Source of the DNA: Klebsormidium nitens
Lineage: Eukaryota; Streptophyta; Klebsormidiophyceae; Klebsormidiales; Klebsormidiaceae
Assembly: GCA_000708835.1 (NCBI GenBank)
Contig: DF237110.1
Location: 100,195-164,194, forward strand
Length of the DNA: 64,000 nucleotides
Reading direction: 5' to 3'
Below, piece after piece: positions 1 through 10,645 of the stretch; position 1 is the first letter of the stretch, and each line of letters starts with the position of its first letter. The position numbers and the translations under genes are program-made. A model generated the notes under the pieces. It did no database searches. It was not told where the DNA came from and was given only the letters and a program-made list of their open reading frames with translations.

Positions 1-1387
1 TCCCATATCCGGGACAACAGCGAAAATTCCCAATCACTTTTGGATTCTGAACCAAAAGCCGTATTGAAATGGATCGAGTATTCTTTCGAGATCGTCGGCA
101 GCTTGTTTCTGGCGCTTGTAGGAAGGACAACGTTGAGTTGTCAGCAAAATGGCGGTCACGTGGAAATCTTTCAACGTCGGATCGGAGTGGAATCCTGCAG
201 CTTACGCATGATGCTTGTGCTCTGATTTATGTTTGGCACACTCTTTCTGAGACCGGTTTATGACCTCTCTGTTGCTCTCCCTGCAGTTATGCGAATTGTC
301 CCCTCACCTTTCTCGGAGCACTCTCGAGCAGCATGTGCCTCACACGCTGCTCCGCTCTATTTATCAAGCCGAGTACACTCTACAAGCACTACCGGTAAAC
401 ACGCAAGTCCCAGCAGCCGTGCAGAGTGGAAAAGGCAGCAGCATGACAGCACGTCTTGCGTCATCTTAAGTATAGTGTACAAGGCGGGGAATATGAGTTG
501 AACAGTTACAGGTATCTTTTATCTGGTTAGCAGTGGATCTGTCCGAGGTAGTTTGGAAACCTGAGATCTAGATTTAAGCGGTTTAGCGACTCGAACGCTG
601 GTGCTTTTGCATTTTGCTGCAAACAAGCGGGCTTGCAACATACTGGTAAGATATGTAACGAATAATAGCGGCATGCCTGCAAATCCATAACGATATGTTA
701 GCACGTTTGAAGGGCTACTGGAGCCGCAAACCTCAATCTGGAATCTGGATGCTAGCTAGAAGAGTATGATAGGAAGGTTTGTGAGAAGTTTCTGGGTCTC
801 ACTGCCTTGGTGGCCCAATATTATTTTTAGAAATTGGAGAATCTTGATGTCGTCTGAGTTATACGTCCAATTGGTCGTGCCCTCGTTGACCGCTTTGGAA
901 GTCACTTTGTGTCCGTGCTAGTACGACTCAGCTTGCACATGATTGGTTGTAAATAATCTAGCTGCTTTACATCTTCTGCATAGGGCGATAACGCATGCAT
1001 GCAGTGCAAGACCACAGGTAGGTTGCGCGACGCGGTTCTGATCCCGGATCGAACATTGATGAAGATCATATAAAGTAGCTTGCATGCATGTGCTCCGGGC
1101 CCATGCTAGATATACTATTATATATCAGCTGGCCCGATCATTACATCACATGTACAGTGATCTCTTGAACTTGCATGATTGGATCATATAATCCGATGAT
1201 CCCAGTCACTGAGTCTCTCGATCATTGAACGCATTGCCAGTATTCGCTTGGAATCTAAAGTCCATGCCAGCACGCTGCAATGAAGTGGAGAAACTGTTTA
1301 ACTTGTTGAATGGTGCAACTTTCCGAGTTCGTTAGACAACACTTGCGGATGCCTGAATCACGAGATTATCAGCACCGTGACTTTGCC
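1..1387. other. Intergenic spacer, no gene seen
   Basis: No ORF here has recognisable domains, splice structure or coding composition. The stretch at about 960-1230 is AT-rich with repeated CATGCATG/GATC words like those in other spacers of this window. It lies downstream of the SNM1 gene and may hold its 3' UTR and polyadenylation region. Confidence 0.5.
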
Positions 1388-4300
1388 TCATGCTGTCCTT
1401 CGAAGACAAAAGAAGGACTTGATCAGCGTCTGCCCTTGCGTTTGCCCTTCCGACTTCGCTCTTCCTGCAAACTCACTCGCAGGCACGCCAGGCGAGCTCG
1501 ACTTCGGCTTCTTCCCTCTTGGTCCGCTTTGTCCTGTGTTTGCAACTCGGCTCCCGCCTGGAATGGTCACTTTTCGCTTCCCCCTTGGCTTTTGGTCCGT
1601 TTTCATCTTTGCTTGCTCTATACTTCGAAGAATGTATGCTTGCTCCCTGCTGTCAATCGCCATTATGTCAACACTAATCTCGCAGCTATGTACAGTGCAT
1701 TCCGTAGACAGACCGCTCGTCGGGTGGGGACCTTCAAAGGTTTCATGGCCCTCCTCCTCTGACGCTTGGGCGCAAGGGCGCACTTCGCCATCATCTTTTC
1801 GGCCATTGCACGTTGCAAAGTCCACATTCCCGTGATTACTCTCCTTCTCGAGCTCTGCCGTTCTGTTCCCCAATCGACCCACTTCGGTGCTTATCTTGCC
1901 GCGCTCGTCAGAAGGCAAAAGCGCGCCAGCAACAGATCTCTTCCGCGCTTCCTGCTCAACCCCTTCTGGTGCGCAATCGCAGTCCCACGCACTCTGGGAA
2001 ACCGTTCCGTCACCAAGAGGACTGTCCGTCACTTTCCCCCTAGCTTCGTCCGTACACAGTTCCGCCTCACGGGCGGTTCCGCCGGAACGCAGCAGCCGGT
2101 CCACCGGAATCTCTTCCCAGGACCCCCCGTCGTCGCCGTCCTGGTGGCCAATCTGCCACGTGTCCGAAACCTCGGCCGCCGTTTCATCTGTGTCCGAACC
2201 TTCGAAATATCCCTGCGAACTCTCATTCCCAACCCCCAGATCTCCATCCGCCCCTTGCCCCCAACACTCAGCAACTTGGCCCCCTTCATGCAAGTTTGCT
2301 TCTCTCGTCCTTCCGCCCATCCTCGATTCTGACCATTCAAAACCCCTCCCCTCCTCTGGCCCCAGCCCCTGTTTCTGGCCCCCAGAGTCTCCCCCGCACT
2401 CACTCTCCAAGAAAGGGCGGCTTATTTTCTCAAGAATTCCGTCCGAGGCTCCCCCGTTCTTAGCCGCATCACTTTCCCCACCAGTGGCAGCTTCCGCCCA
2501 GTTCTCAGTGCGTCCCTCGCAGGCCTTCTCTAAGCACTCATCTCCCAACCCCGACGCTACTTCCTGCTTACATCTTCCATCCGCGGCTCTCGCGACATCG
2601 ACTGGTTGAAAGCTGCTGGTGTCTAGACCTTCTTGAAAGGCCGATTCTTGCGTCTCTTTGAACCGCGTTTCCTGGCCGTGAGACTCGAACTGCATTCCAC
2701 TCTCCCCCCCTTTCACCAGGCCGTCTGTAGCACCCTCCCATAATAGGGTGTCCGATCCCCCGTCAATGCACTCTTCTTCGCCTCTCTCGGAGACCTCCTC
2801 GTCAAACTCGCTGAACGCGGCTTCCTCATCAGGCCCCTCGCAATCCAAACCTTGGACCCCGATAAGCTCCTCAAACCCTTGGTTTTGCTCCGCAAACCCT
2901 TCCTTCCGCTCCTCAGACCCTTCTTTGAGCTCCGCAAACCCTCCCTTTCGCTGCTCAGAGCTTTCGTTTCGGTTCGCAAACCCTTCGATTAGCTCCTGAT
3001 ACCCTTTGTTTAGGTCCTCAGACCCTTCATTCCGCTCGGCAAACCGTTCCTTTCGCTCCTCACACGCTTCGGTTAGCTCCTCAAACCCTTCGTTTCGCTC
3101 CGCAAACCCTTCGTCCCGCTCTGATCCGCAGCCCGCTTCATCTTCTCTCATCACCGAAGCTTCCATTACCCCCTCCGACAAAAGCTCTGATTCTCCAAAT
3201 TGCGGCTCGGCCTCTCCCGCAAAGGTGACCTGGTCCTGCATCTTCGCAGACGGGCACATTCCGTTCAGACCCCTTGTCCGGAATGCGTCCGCGCTTTCGT
3301 CCGGACGCTTGCTCGCACAAACGTCAGGGCTCTGCGTGTCCGTGGTTGGAAGGCCGGAATCTAGGCGTTTTGCGGGGCGCGGCCGGAAGAAGGCATCGAT
3401 GCGGTACCTGGAGAGAAGTACTCGTCAGCATTTGCGAGTGGTGTCCATTGTGTCACGAAGTCATGACTCTTGTGTTGGTAGTCGGAATGAGCATACGGAT
3501 CTACGAAGACGAATACAAGCTGCACAGGGCAGAAACACGCTTGTCGCAAAAGATTCCACCAATAACCCTGCCAAGGACTAATTTCGATTGGTGGGTCGGG
3601 CTGCAAGCAGTCCGAAGAGTCCAGGACCGACGTCTACTTTCCAAAGAATGGTTGGAAAAGAACGCGCAAAATGCTACAATGCCAAAAACTCTCGTTGAAA
3701 GTTGGTGATGGTGCTCTGCAAGCGTACGGTCCCGTAAAATCGTTACACACAATTCAGACCCACCGGGATCCAATCCGACGGAAATTCTGCTGATGGAAGA
3801 CGTACAAGCAGAGAAGCAAGGCAGAGAAGGTGAAAATCAAAAGAATGGGGAAAGAAAAAGGAAAACGCACCTATTGGCGGACAGGTCCATTAGGTCCGCA
3901 AAGCGTGCTACCAGATTGGCCGCCTTCAACCTGCAGCACACTGGACTCGTCAGACAAAATGTCACTGCAATTGTCCTCCCCCTTAGCACTCTCCGGTCTT
4001 CCAGGATAAGGAGGAGGTCAATATTTCAATTCTGCTTTGGAGTAACGATCTTCAACCAGGATTACTATTGGTGTATGCGCTCTCTTCAGTCTGGTAATCG
4101 TGGTCGATTCTTTGAGAACCCTTTCAGATTCTGGCCAATAAAGTCATAGAACATGGCCGTACGACTTTCAGAATCTGTGACGTCAGGCAACAACTGCAGC
4201 CCACCACACCCGATACAACAAACTTCGAGCAAGCAATCGCGCAGCAACTGGGAGCTTTCCACAGCGTCTAGAACGTTCGAGGACAGAGAAAGCGGGAAAA

Positions 4301-7300
4301 GAAGCGGAGCCGAAACTGCTGGGGCTCTCACTTGGTGTCCGCATTAACGGTGGGGATGATCTTGCGGGGCCGGAGGGCCGCAATGCACGCGCGCAGGTCG
4401 TCGAAGCTCGAGTGCTCCTGCAGTTGGTATGAGTTGCTTACGTCACTTCGTATAGGAAGTTATTCAGGCAGTGGTGCTTTGACAAAGACTACCCTTTTTT
4501 GCAAAGACGAACCGGACACTCAGGCAGTTCACTGAAGTAGGTGCCTGGAGTAAGTAAGGCTATGCGGAATTCGTGTGAACGAATTCCGCTGCTGGGAGTT
4601 CGTTCAGATGAGTCAGGCGCTGACGGAGATTGTCAAAACGCGTGCCGTCTTCAAAGTTATTTTCAGGTGCCCTGACGAAGGATGGTCAACGAAGTCGTGG
4701 AACCGAGCCCGGTGAGGGTCTCATCCCGCAAGATACTCAGCTTTCAGACCCTGACCGATGCGGTGAGCCGACACGATGCATAATAGTCCTCTGGCTGACG
4801 AACACTCGAGCTTCGCAGTCATTTCTGCCATGGCTCCCAAGCAGAATCAGTGATTTGAATTCGAATCTAGCGTAAGAGAATCAAGAACCCTGAGACTGGC
4901 ACCGGCACCAAGCTGCTGTAGTCTAGCCACACGCTTGTGCGCCAGAAACGCGTGACCATCTGACGTGCGTCACCTGGTGCGCACTTTTGGGAATTCTCCT
5001 AAGAAATCTATTATACTTAAGTCACATGCGAACGATGGAAAACCTAGACCTGAACATTCACTTGCACCGCAACCGTGCCCACCCTTTACCCCCTTACTAA
5101 CCCTGACAATCCCAGGCTGGACAGTCATTGTATGTTAAGCTGAATAAAGGCAATTCCGAGACCAATAAGTGCTGGGGCCTCACCGAGTAGGGCACTCCAT
5201 ACACGGTGGCCAGCCCCTGCTTGGTGGTGTGCACACCGTCCTTTCGGAAACTCCACCCCGTCGGCTGCGCACGACAAACAGAAAAACTTCTGCTTCTTCG
5301 TGTATTGAGCATCGGGAATCAACTCTCCAGGCTTTCTGGCAGCAACCCGAGAGACTCGTTCAGTCAGTATATTACTTGGGCTTCGGATCGATCAAGGTCT
5401 GAACACTTTTTTAGAGACTACATGGCTTGCTTTCCCCCCCGGCTACTGGGTTGCAAACGCCGACCCTTTTTTCCTGAGAGCTGCATTGAGTGGTCTCAGG
5501 GGCCTGCTGATACGAGCTTGAGGGAAGCTCAAAAAAGGTTCAGTGCTTTTGCGGCAGGACACTGCTTGGGTAAGATGCTGACACAAGGCTTTTACGAACT
5601 CATATGCGGATTTTATTTGGAAACTGTCAGCCTCGTGCAGGAACCGAGCGCAGGCACAATCGAGCAGGGTTGGCCTTGACACGATGCACAAACAAAACGG
5701 AAGCGGAGAGACGGAGCACTCTTTTGGCTGCAAGCAACGGAAGCCCTGCCAACGAAAGAGAGAAGAGGGTTGTTGGGTTTTCGCGTTTGAAGGTTGAAAG
5801 ATTCTCGGATTTCAGTTTCGATGGATTTGATTTTGAGGGATTTATCAAGAGCAATGAGAAGTTAAAATCTCGGATTGCGGAAACTAGAGGGGAGGGCTTC
5901 GTCAGCTCACTCTGAAGCCGATGACCTGGGCCCACTTGCCGCCGCCCTCCTTCAAACGGCGCAGCATAGCCGGTGGGCGAACCTCCGACATGAAGCCTCT
6001 GCGGGGCGCGGTAAAAGCGGGGTAAGACGCGTGGCGACGTTCTGAAAGTGGTCAATTTGGCACGTCAGAATCGTTGCAAATCGGCCCGCAAACGTCGATG
6101 GGCGACTTGCCGAGTCAAAAGTGCTACAAAATGGCCCGCTGAAGACTCTCTCAAATCCTGGTTCTTCTCCCAAGATAGACGCAACCGACCCCCAAAAACG
6201 GCCAGTTAGCGTATCCAGGAATCCTCAAGCAGATTCGCGGCCTTACAAGGAAGGGATCGGTCAGTCTTGATTCTCTCCTTTACCATGTCTAGCCAGTATG
6301 AGAAAAAAAACAGATATCGAAGCCCAATCTCTGTCTTGATTCTCCCCTTCACCAAATCTAGTCTGTCAGAGACTCAAGCCGGAGATCGAAGCCCAGTTCC
6401 TTGCAGCCTCACAGGTGAATGTCTGCATCGGCCGCGTTCGGTGTGAAAAGGTCCATATCTTGCAGGTCCAGCAGAGAGAGGATGCGCCGCTTGCGCGGCT
6501 CGATGTGCACCCGCAAGCCGAGCGCCTTCGCGGCACCGATCACCGCGCGCTCCTTGCCGATCTGGTACGCTCCAAACACGAACAGCGGCCGCGCCTCGTC
6601 CAACAGATGCTTCCGGCACTGCGGCAGTGAGGAAAAACCGTTGATTCAAACCTGAGATTGAACATTATGAAAAAACGGGCTCGTATTTGGCAGGAGATTA
6701 GAAGATACGGGAAACTTGAAAGAAACTTGACCGTCCTTCTCAACGGAACGACAGCGGAGCTGTTTCAAATCCCAACGGCTGCAACAATGTTTCCGCTGGT
6801 TGCGTAGCCCGCGACGCAAGCATTTTCAAAGAAATCCGGGAAAACATTGTTTCAGAGAAGCAAAAGCGTGACAAGACACACCGAGTCTGTCGACACACCG
6901 TACACGGATCACCAGAACGTCGGGGAGTCAGGCTGTTAGCATCTCGGGGCTTAGAGCTACTCAGCCAAGGCAGAGATTAAAATGGTCAAAATCGTGATAG
7001 CTCCTGAAAGGCCTTCGGGGAGCGAGCTGGAAAGGAGCGGGGGACGCACCAGTCTCACGGTTGTCGCGATGGCGTCTTCTTGCGATGGGAAGGTGTGGCG
7101 GGGGTAGGCGTACCTGCACAATCACAATACGTCGGGATGTAATGCTAATGAGATGCTGATGTCATGCTCCACGTTCTGACGAGTGTCCTGTCTGCCGTGA
7201 GTGTGAGCAAGCAACTGAAGATGATTGACGTTTAGGCTCTCTCAAGTACCTTCTTCACAGGTTAAGCACAACTCGAAGCACAAGAAAGCAACCTTGTCGT

Positions 7301-9433
7301 TCTATTGCAGCGAACAAGGAGCTCAAAGGAAGATAAAGTCAATACTGTGACAGGTGGGTTTACTGGGGGGTTAGAGTATGTCCGTATGCAGAGCGAGCAA
7401 TCTTCTGCGTTAGATTGCTAGGTCAAGGGCTCACGTTCACAAAGCATTTGCTCACAGAATCGAGAAGTACAATTTCGTCCGATCGGGTTATGAAGCGTTT
7501 GGGTGCTCACGTGGTGTCCAGATATATGGTGTCAATGAGCGTGTTGCGCAGGCTGGGGTAGTCTGCCATGCGCTCGTGGTATCGAAAGTCTCCCGTGTGC
7601 AGGATTACCTGCGCCGGCCGCCCCCCGTGACCAGGTACCTGTTTGAAGGGACGCAATAAGGTTACGAAAATGAGCAGCTCTCTACGTACGAACGATATGG
7701 CGCCGCCCGGCGCAGTCAAGCAAACATGTAAATGTAAGAAGGAAGGTTTGAGGCAAAAAACGAATCAGAAGATGAAGGTTCTGAACCGGCATGTCAGCTG
7801 ATTGGATCCAAACAACTTGACCCGTGCGTTGCATGACAAGAGTGCTTCCGCCACCTTGCACAACCTCATGACATTGTACGGTTCTACCCTTGTTGTGCGT
7901 CCGTAGCGAGTCTTGCAAGGTTCGTTTGAGAGGCAGTAATGACATCTAGGAGACGGTACTATCGTTGAAAAGAGAGACAGGACGGTGGAAGAGGGTCTGC
8001 AGTTGACCAGTCCAAGAGGAAGATTGATCCCTTCTCTTGGAAGTCTGATATCCAGAATTCCTCAAGGTGCCACCTTGATACCAAAGTAGTTACCCTTCGG
8101 CTGGGTGGCCTTACTTGAAACCCTGCTAATGTAAGATTCTGATTGGTCTGTACTCACCGCTGAACATCCAAAAGAGGCTTGGGGGATCATATCAAAGTCA
8201 CCAGCGACGAGTACATTGTGAGCATACTTTAGATAAAAACCCAGTGGAAAATATAAGAGATACACGTGATCTTTTTCAAATGCCGCCAGCCCTTCACAGT
8301 ACGAGCGGAACAGACAGAGGCTTCCCACCTTGAAAAGGAGCATGACAGATCCGGGGCAGTGGTTCGCATCCAGTGCGGTGACTTCCACCCCATCGATCGT
8401 CACTGTTTTGTCCATAGGCAGAACCTGGATGCAGTCCGATCGCAGCCCCATGCAGTTGATCAGCAGCGCGGCAGTGATGCGCGAGCAAAAGATGGTCCCC
8501 GAATTGAAGGATCGGTAGAGACCAATCTGGAATGACGGGAAGACGGGGCTTACAATCATGACTGTCCCGGGGCTTAAGCGACTGGACTGGCTTGGCTCGA
8601 GGAACTTCTTGCAATTGCAAGAGGACTGTCGCCTTTCAACTTGTGTAGCTGCAAATCATGCTCTTTAAGCGAAAGAGCTTCAAGATCACGAAATGCCGGT
8701 GGCGGAGCTCAACTGACTAGACTGGCTTGGCTTGAGAATCTTCATGAAGTCGTCATGAGGACTGTCGCCCTTACATACTCTGTAGCTGTAAATGGTGCTC
8801 TTTGGGCAAAGAGCTTCAAGTGAAACATATCAGGTATGGGGTTTTTGGAATGGGGCCTGCTAGAAAAGGGAAATTTTGAGGACATTTTCAGGAGGGCTTC
8901 AAGTGAAACACATCGGATATGACAGTCAACGGGGCCTCCAAAAGGGGGCCACAACAGTATTGGAGAATTTCGATCGCTGAACTAATATTCTTCATACTGA
9001 GAAGCTTTGGAGAAGAAAACATGCTGGGCTGATGAAGTAAGGTCCACTCACCGTATGATCACTGTGAAAGTGGGTCAGAAAGTAGCGCCGGCAGCGCAGG
9101 TTCTGAAACTTGAAACCATCCACCTGCAAGAGTCAACGTTTCCGAAATTTGTTTAATTCAACGGCCCCACGCGCTGCAACAGAATTGGCATCGGAAGCCA
9201 TTGATTGGCAACTTGAAGAGCTCCTTGAACTGGAGGCAGCAAGCCAAACAACTAGAAGTTCCTGCTACAAAATTGGCAGAAATAACCAACAAAACATGAG
9301 CTCCAAAAAGGTTGTGAACTGACCCAATCCTGGTGTTCGCATTCAGGAATGGAAGAACGCAAAGAAGAGCTTCTGTTCTTACCATGAAGTCCGTTCCTGC
9401 GATCCATTTGATGGCTTCTTGCTGCAACGCCAT
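1388..9433 (-). CDS. SNM1: SNM1/PSO2 (DCLRE1A)-type DNA cross-link repair nuclease with long C-terminal extension
   Basis: Ten exons (minus strand): 9433-9383, 9123-9052, 8526-8329, 7638-7511, 7113-7050, 6618-6413, 5998-5911, 5264-5184, 4417-4332, 3407-1388; phases fit and give about 997 residues. The first ~325 residues are a metallo-beta-lactamase/beta-CASP nuclease. Visible motifs in order: VDGF, LTHFHSDHT (HxHxDH metal site), DANHCPG, ILHTGDFR, IYLDTT, FVFGAYQIGKE, KWAQVIGFR joined to PTGW, VYGVPYS joined to EHSSF, and KIIPTVN. The family comprises 5'-3' exonucleases that process interstrand cross-links. The start at 9433 has a good context (GCC before ATGG) but puts the nuclease almost at the N-terminus, so an upstream exon cannot be excluded. 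The last exon adds ~670 acidic, low-complexity residues with heptad repeats, basic patches (RGKRKV, PRGKKPKS) and a terminal PIP box. The catalytic assignment is firm. That the extension belongs to the same protein rests on the 3407 acceptor and matching phase. Confidence 0.88.
1409..1432 (-). other. PCNA-interacting (PIP) box at the extreme C-terminus of SNM1
   Basis: The codons spell QTLIKSFF, matching the canonical Q-x-x-[I/L/M]-x-x-F-F PCNA-binding consensus, followed by only CLRRTA and the stop. Animal SNM1A is also known to bind PCNA through a PIP box, which supports a functional reading. Confidence 0.65.
2855..3106 (-). repeat. 21-bp tandem repeat encoding twelve Glu-rich heptads in SNM1
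   Basis: About twelve consecutive seven-residue units of the type FAERNEG / FEELTEA / SEERKEG lie at residues ~52-135 counted from the methionine at 3259. The DNA shows the matching 21-bp periodicity (…TTCGCTCCGCAAACCC… on the plus strand). The units are highly charged and could form a coiled coil or a flexible spacer. Confidence 0.85.
8580..8822. repeat. Tandem duplication (~135 bp unit) inside SNM1 intron 2
   Basis: Two diverged copies start near 8582 and 8717 (shared words GACTGGCTTGG, AGGACTGTCGCC, GAGCTTCAAG). A further diverged GCTTCAAGTGAAACA pair follows at about 8813 and 8892. No coding sequence is involved. Confidence 0.7.
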
Positions 9434-10645
9434 GGCTACTGAAAATCACCAGCTTAAAAGCAGCTTCGCAATCTCAGTTCAACCCCAGCAGCGATGGCCA
9501 TGATCGTAATGCTCTTTGTTGTATTCTCGGGCTTGAAGGTTCGTTATCGAGCGCTATAACCTCTGTCAGCCAGCTTGCTGTACATGTTGTAAAGCTACGA
9601 ACAAGAGCACGATCAACAGCAGAGGTGGACAGACCGCCCTCCACATACTTCTGCCCTTTCTCTCCCTACAGAACTTCAGAAGCGCCATTGGCAGTGGCAT
9701 CCCGCCCACCTGCCCACCGCCTGACCGAGCTTCCTGACGGTTGACTCTGATGTCACGATGCAGAATATTGCGACCGGGGATTAGCTGGGTCGATTAGAAT
9801 TTAGGGAGGGCCCGGTCTAGTTCTCAGGCATTGACAAATTGGCATTGAGAGTTCGCGGGTTCAAATCTTGGCTGCGACTGGCTGCGACGCCTGTTGCATG
9901 CTTGAATCTTTCTATGGCGATCCAGCTGCTGAACCTGAGTCTCCGATCTGCGCTAGACAAAAAGTTGTGTAACAAGGAGTCCGGGCAAAAGGGGTTGCAA
10001 TACAAAACGCCTCAAATAGTTCAGATGTTTGTAATGTGCATGAGGCTTTCCTCTTTTCCTTCTAGCGTCCGAAGCGCGCGGCTCTCTGAGGCTCGGGGCC
10101 GCAAAGTTTTATCCCGCACATTGTCGAACAGCCACCGTTGTGCAATCTGTACTACATGTACACGAGAGCTCTGAAGTTGGCGCCGGACAGGCCGCGCGAC
10201 GGTCGGCAGACTCTGGCGGCCGTGTGCACAGATTACTATGATGACGCCTCATGAATTCCGCTTGCAAGCTCACGAGCTGGCAGCCAAGTTCGGCTTGCAT
10301 ATATAATCGTGTTTATCGCATGCTGCTTGATTCATGCACCGCCTGCCAGCACGTATCAATTGTTGTGATAGTCCTACCAAACTCCAGTGATCGTAGCTAC
10401 TTGTGACTGAAATCGTCGATGCATCGTGGGTACATTGACAGACTTACAAATGCTATTTATCCAATGTGGGACCAATATTGGACCAATTAATTTGCCAGGC
10501 CGGGCGCCAAGTTGGTTCAATCACCGCTTGCAGCAAGTCGTTGGGGCAAGCCGAGCAATAATACATAGGGGCATGACACGCGCATGACACAATCGACCAT
10601 AGACGGGCATGCGGGATACTCTAACTTTCCGTCTTCAGTTCGGGC
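9434..10645. other. Intergenic spacer between ALG10 and SNM1
   Basis: About 1.2 kb between the ALG10 stop and the SNM1 start, both on the minus strand. It should contain the SNM1 promoter and 5' UTR; a TTTTCAG acceptor-like site sits directly before the SNM1 ATG, so a non-coding first exon may lie here. No coding exon was recognised. Confidence 0.5.

Noticed and set aside
1887-2609. Plus-strand open frame of 240 codons
   Set aside because: Shadow of the GC-rich SNM1 tail on the other strand; Pro/Ser-rich with no domain.
1388-3259. 623-codon open frame as a free-standing gene
   Set aside because: The frame extends upstream past its first ATG to a CTCTCCAG acceptor at 3408-3410 whose phase exactly continues SNM1 (…NADTK then YRIDAFFRP), so it is the SNM1 terminal exon.
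9782-9880. Possible tRNA gene (TTAGCTGGGTCGA and GGGTTCAAATC words)
   Set aside because: The T-arm stem does not pair, the box spacing is too long and no anticodon arm forms.
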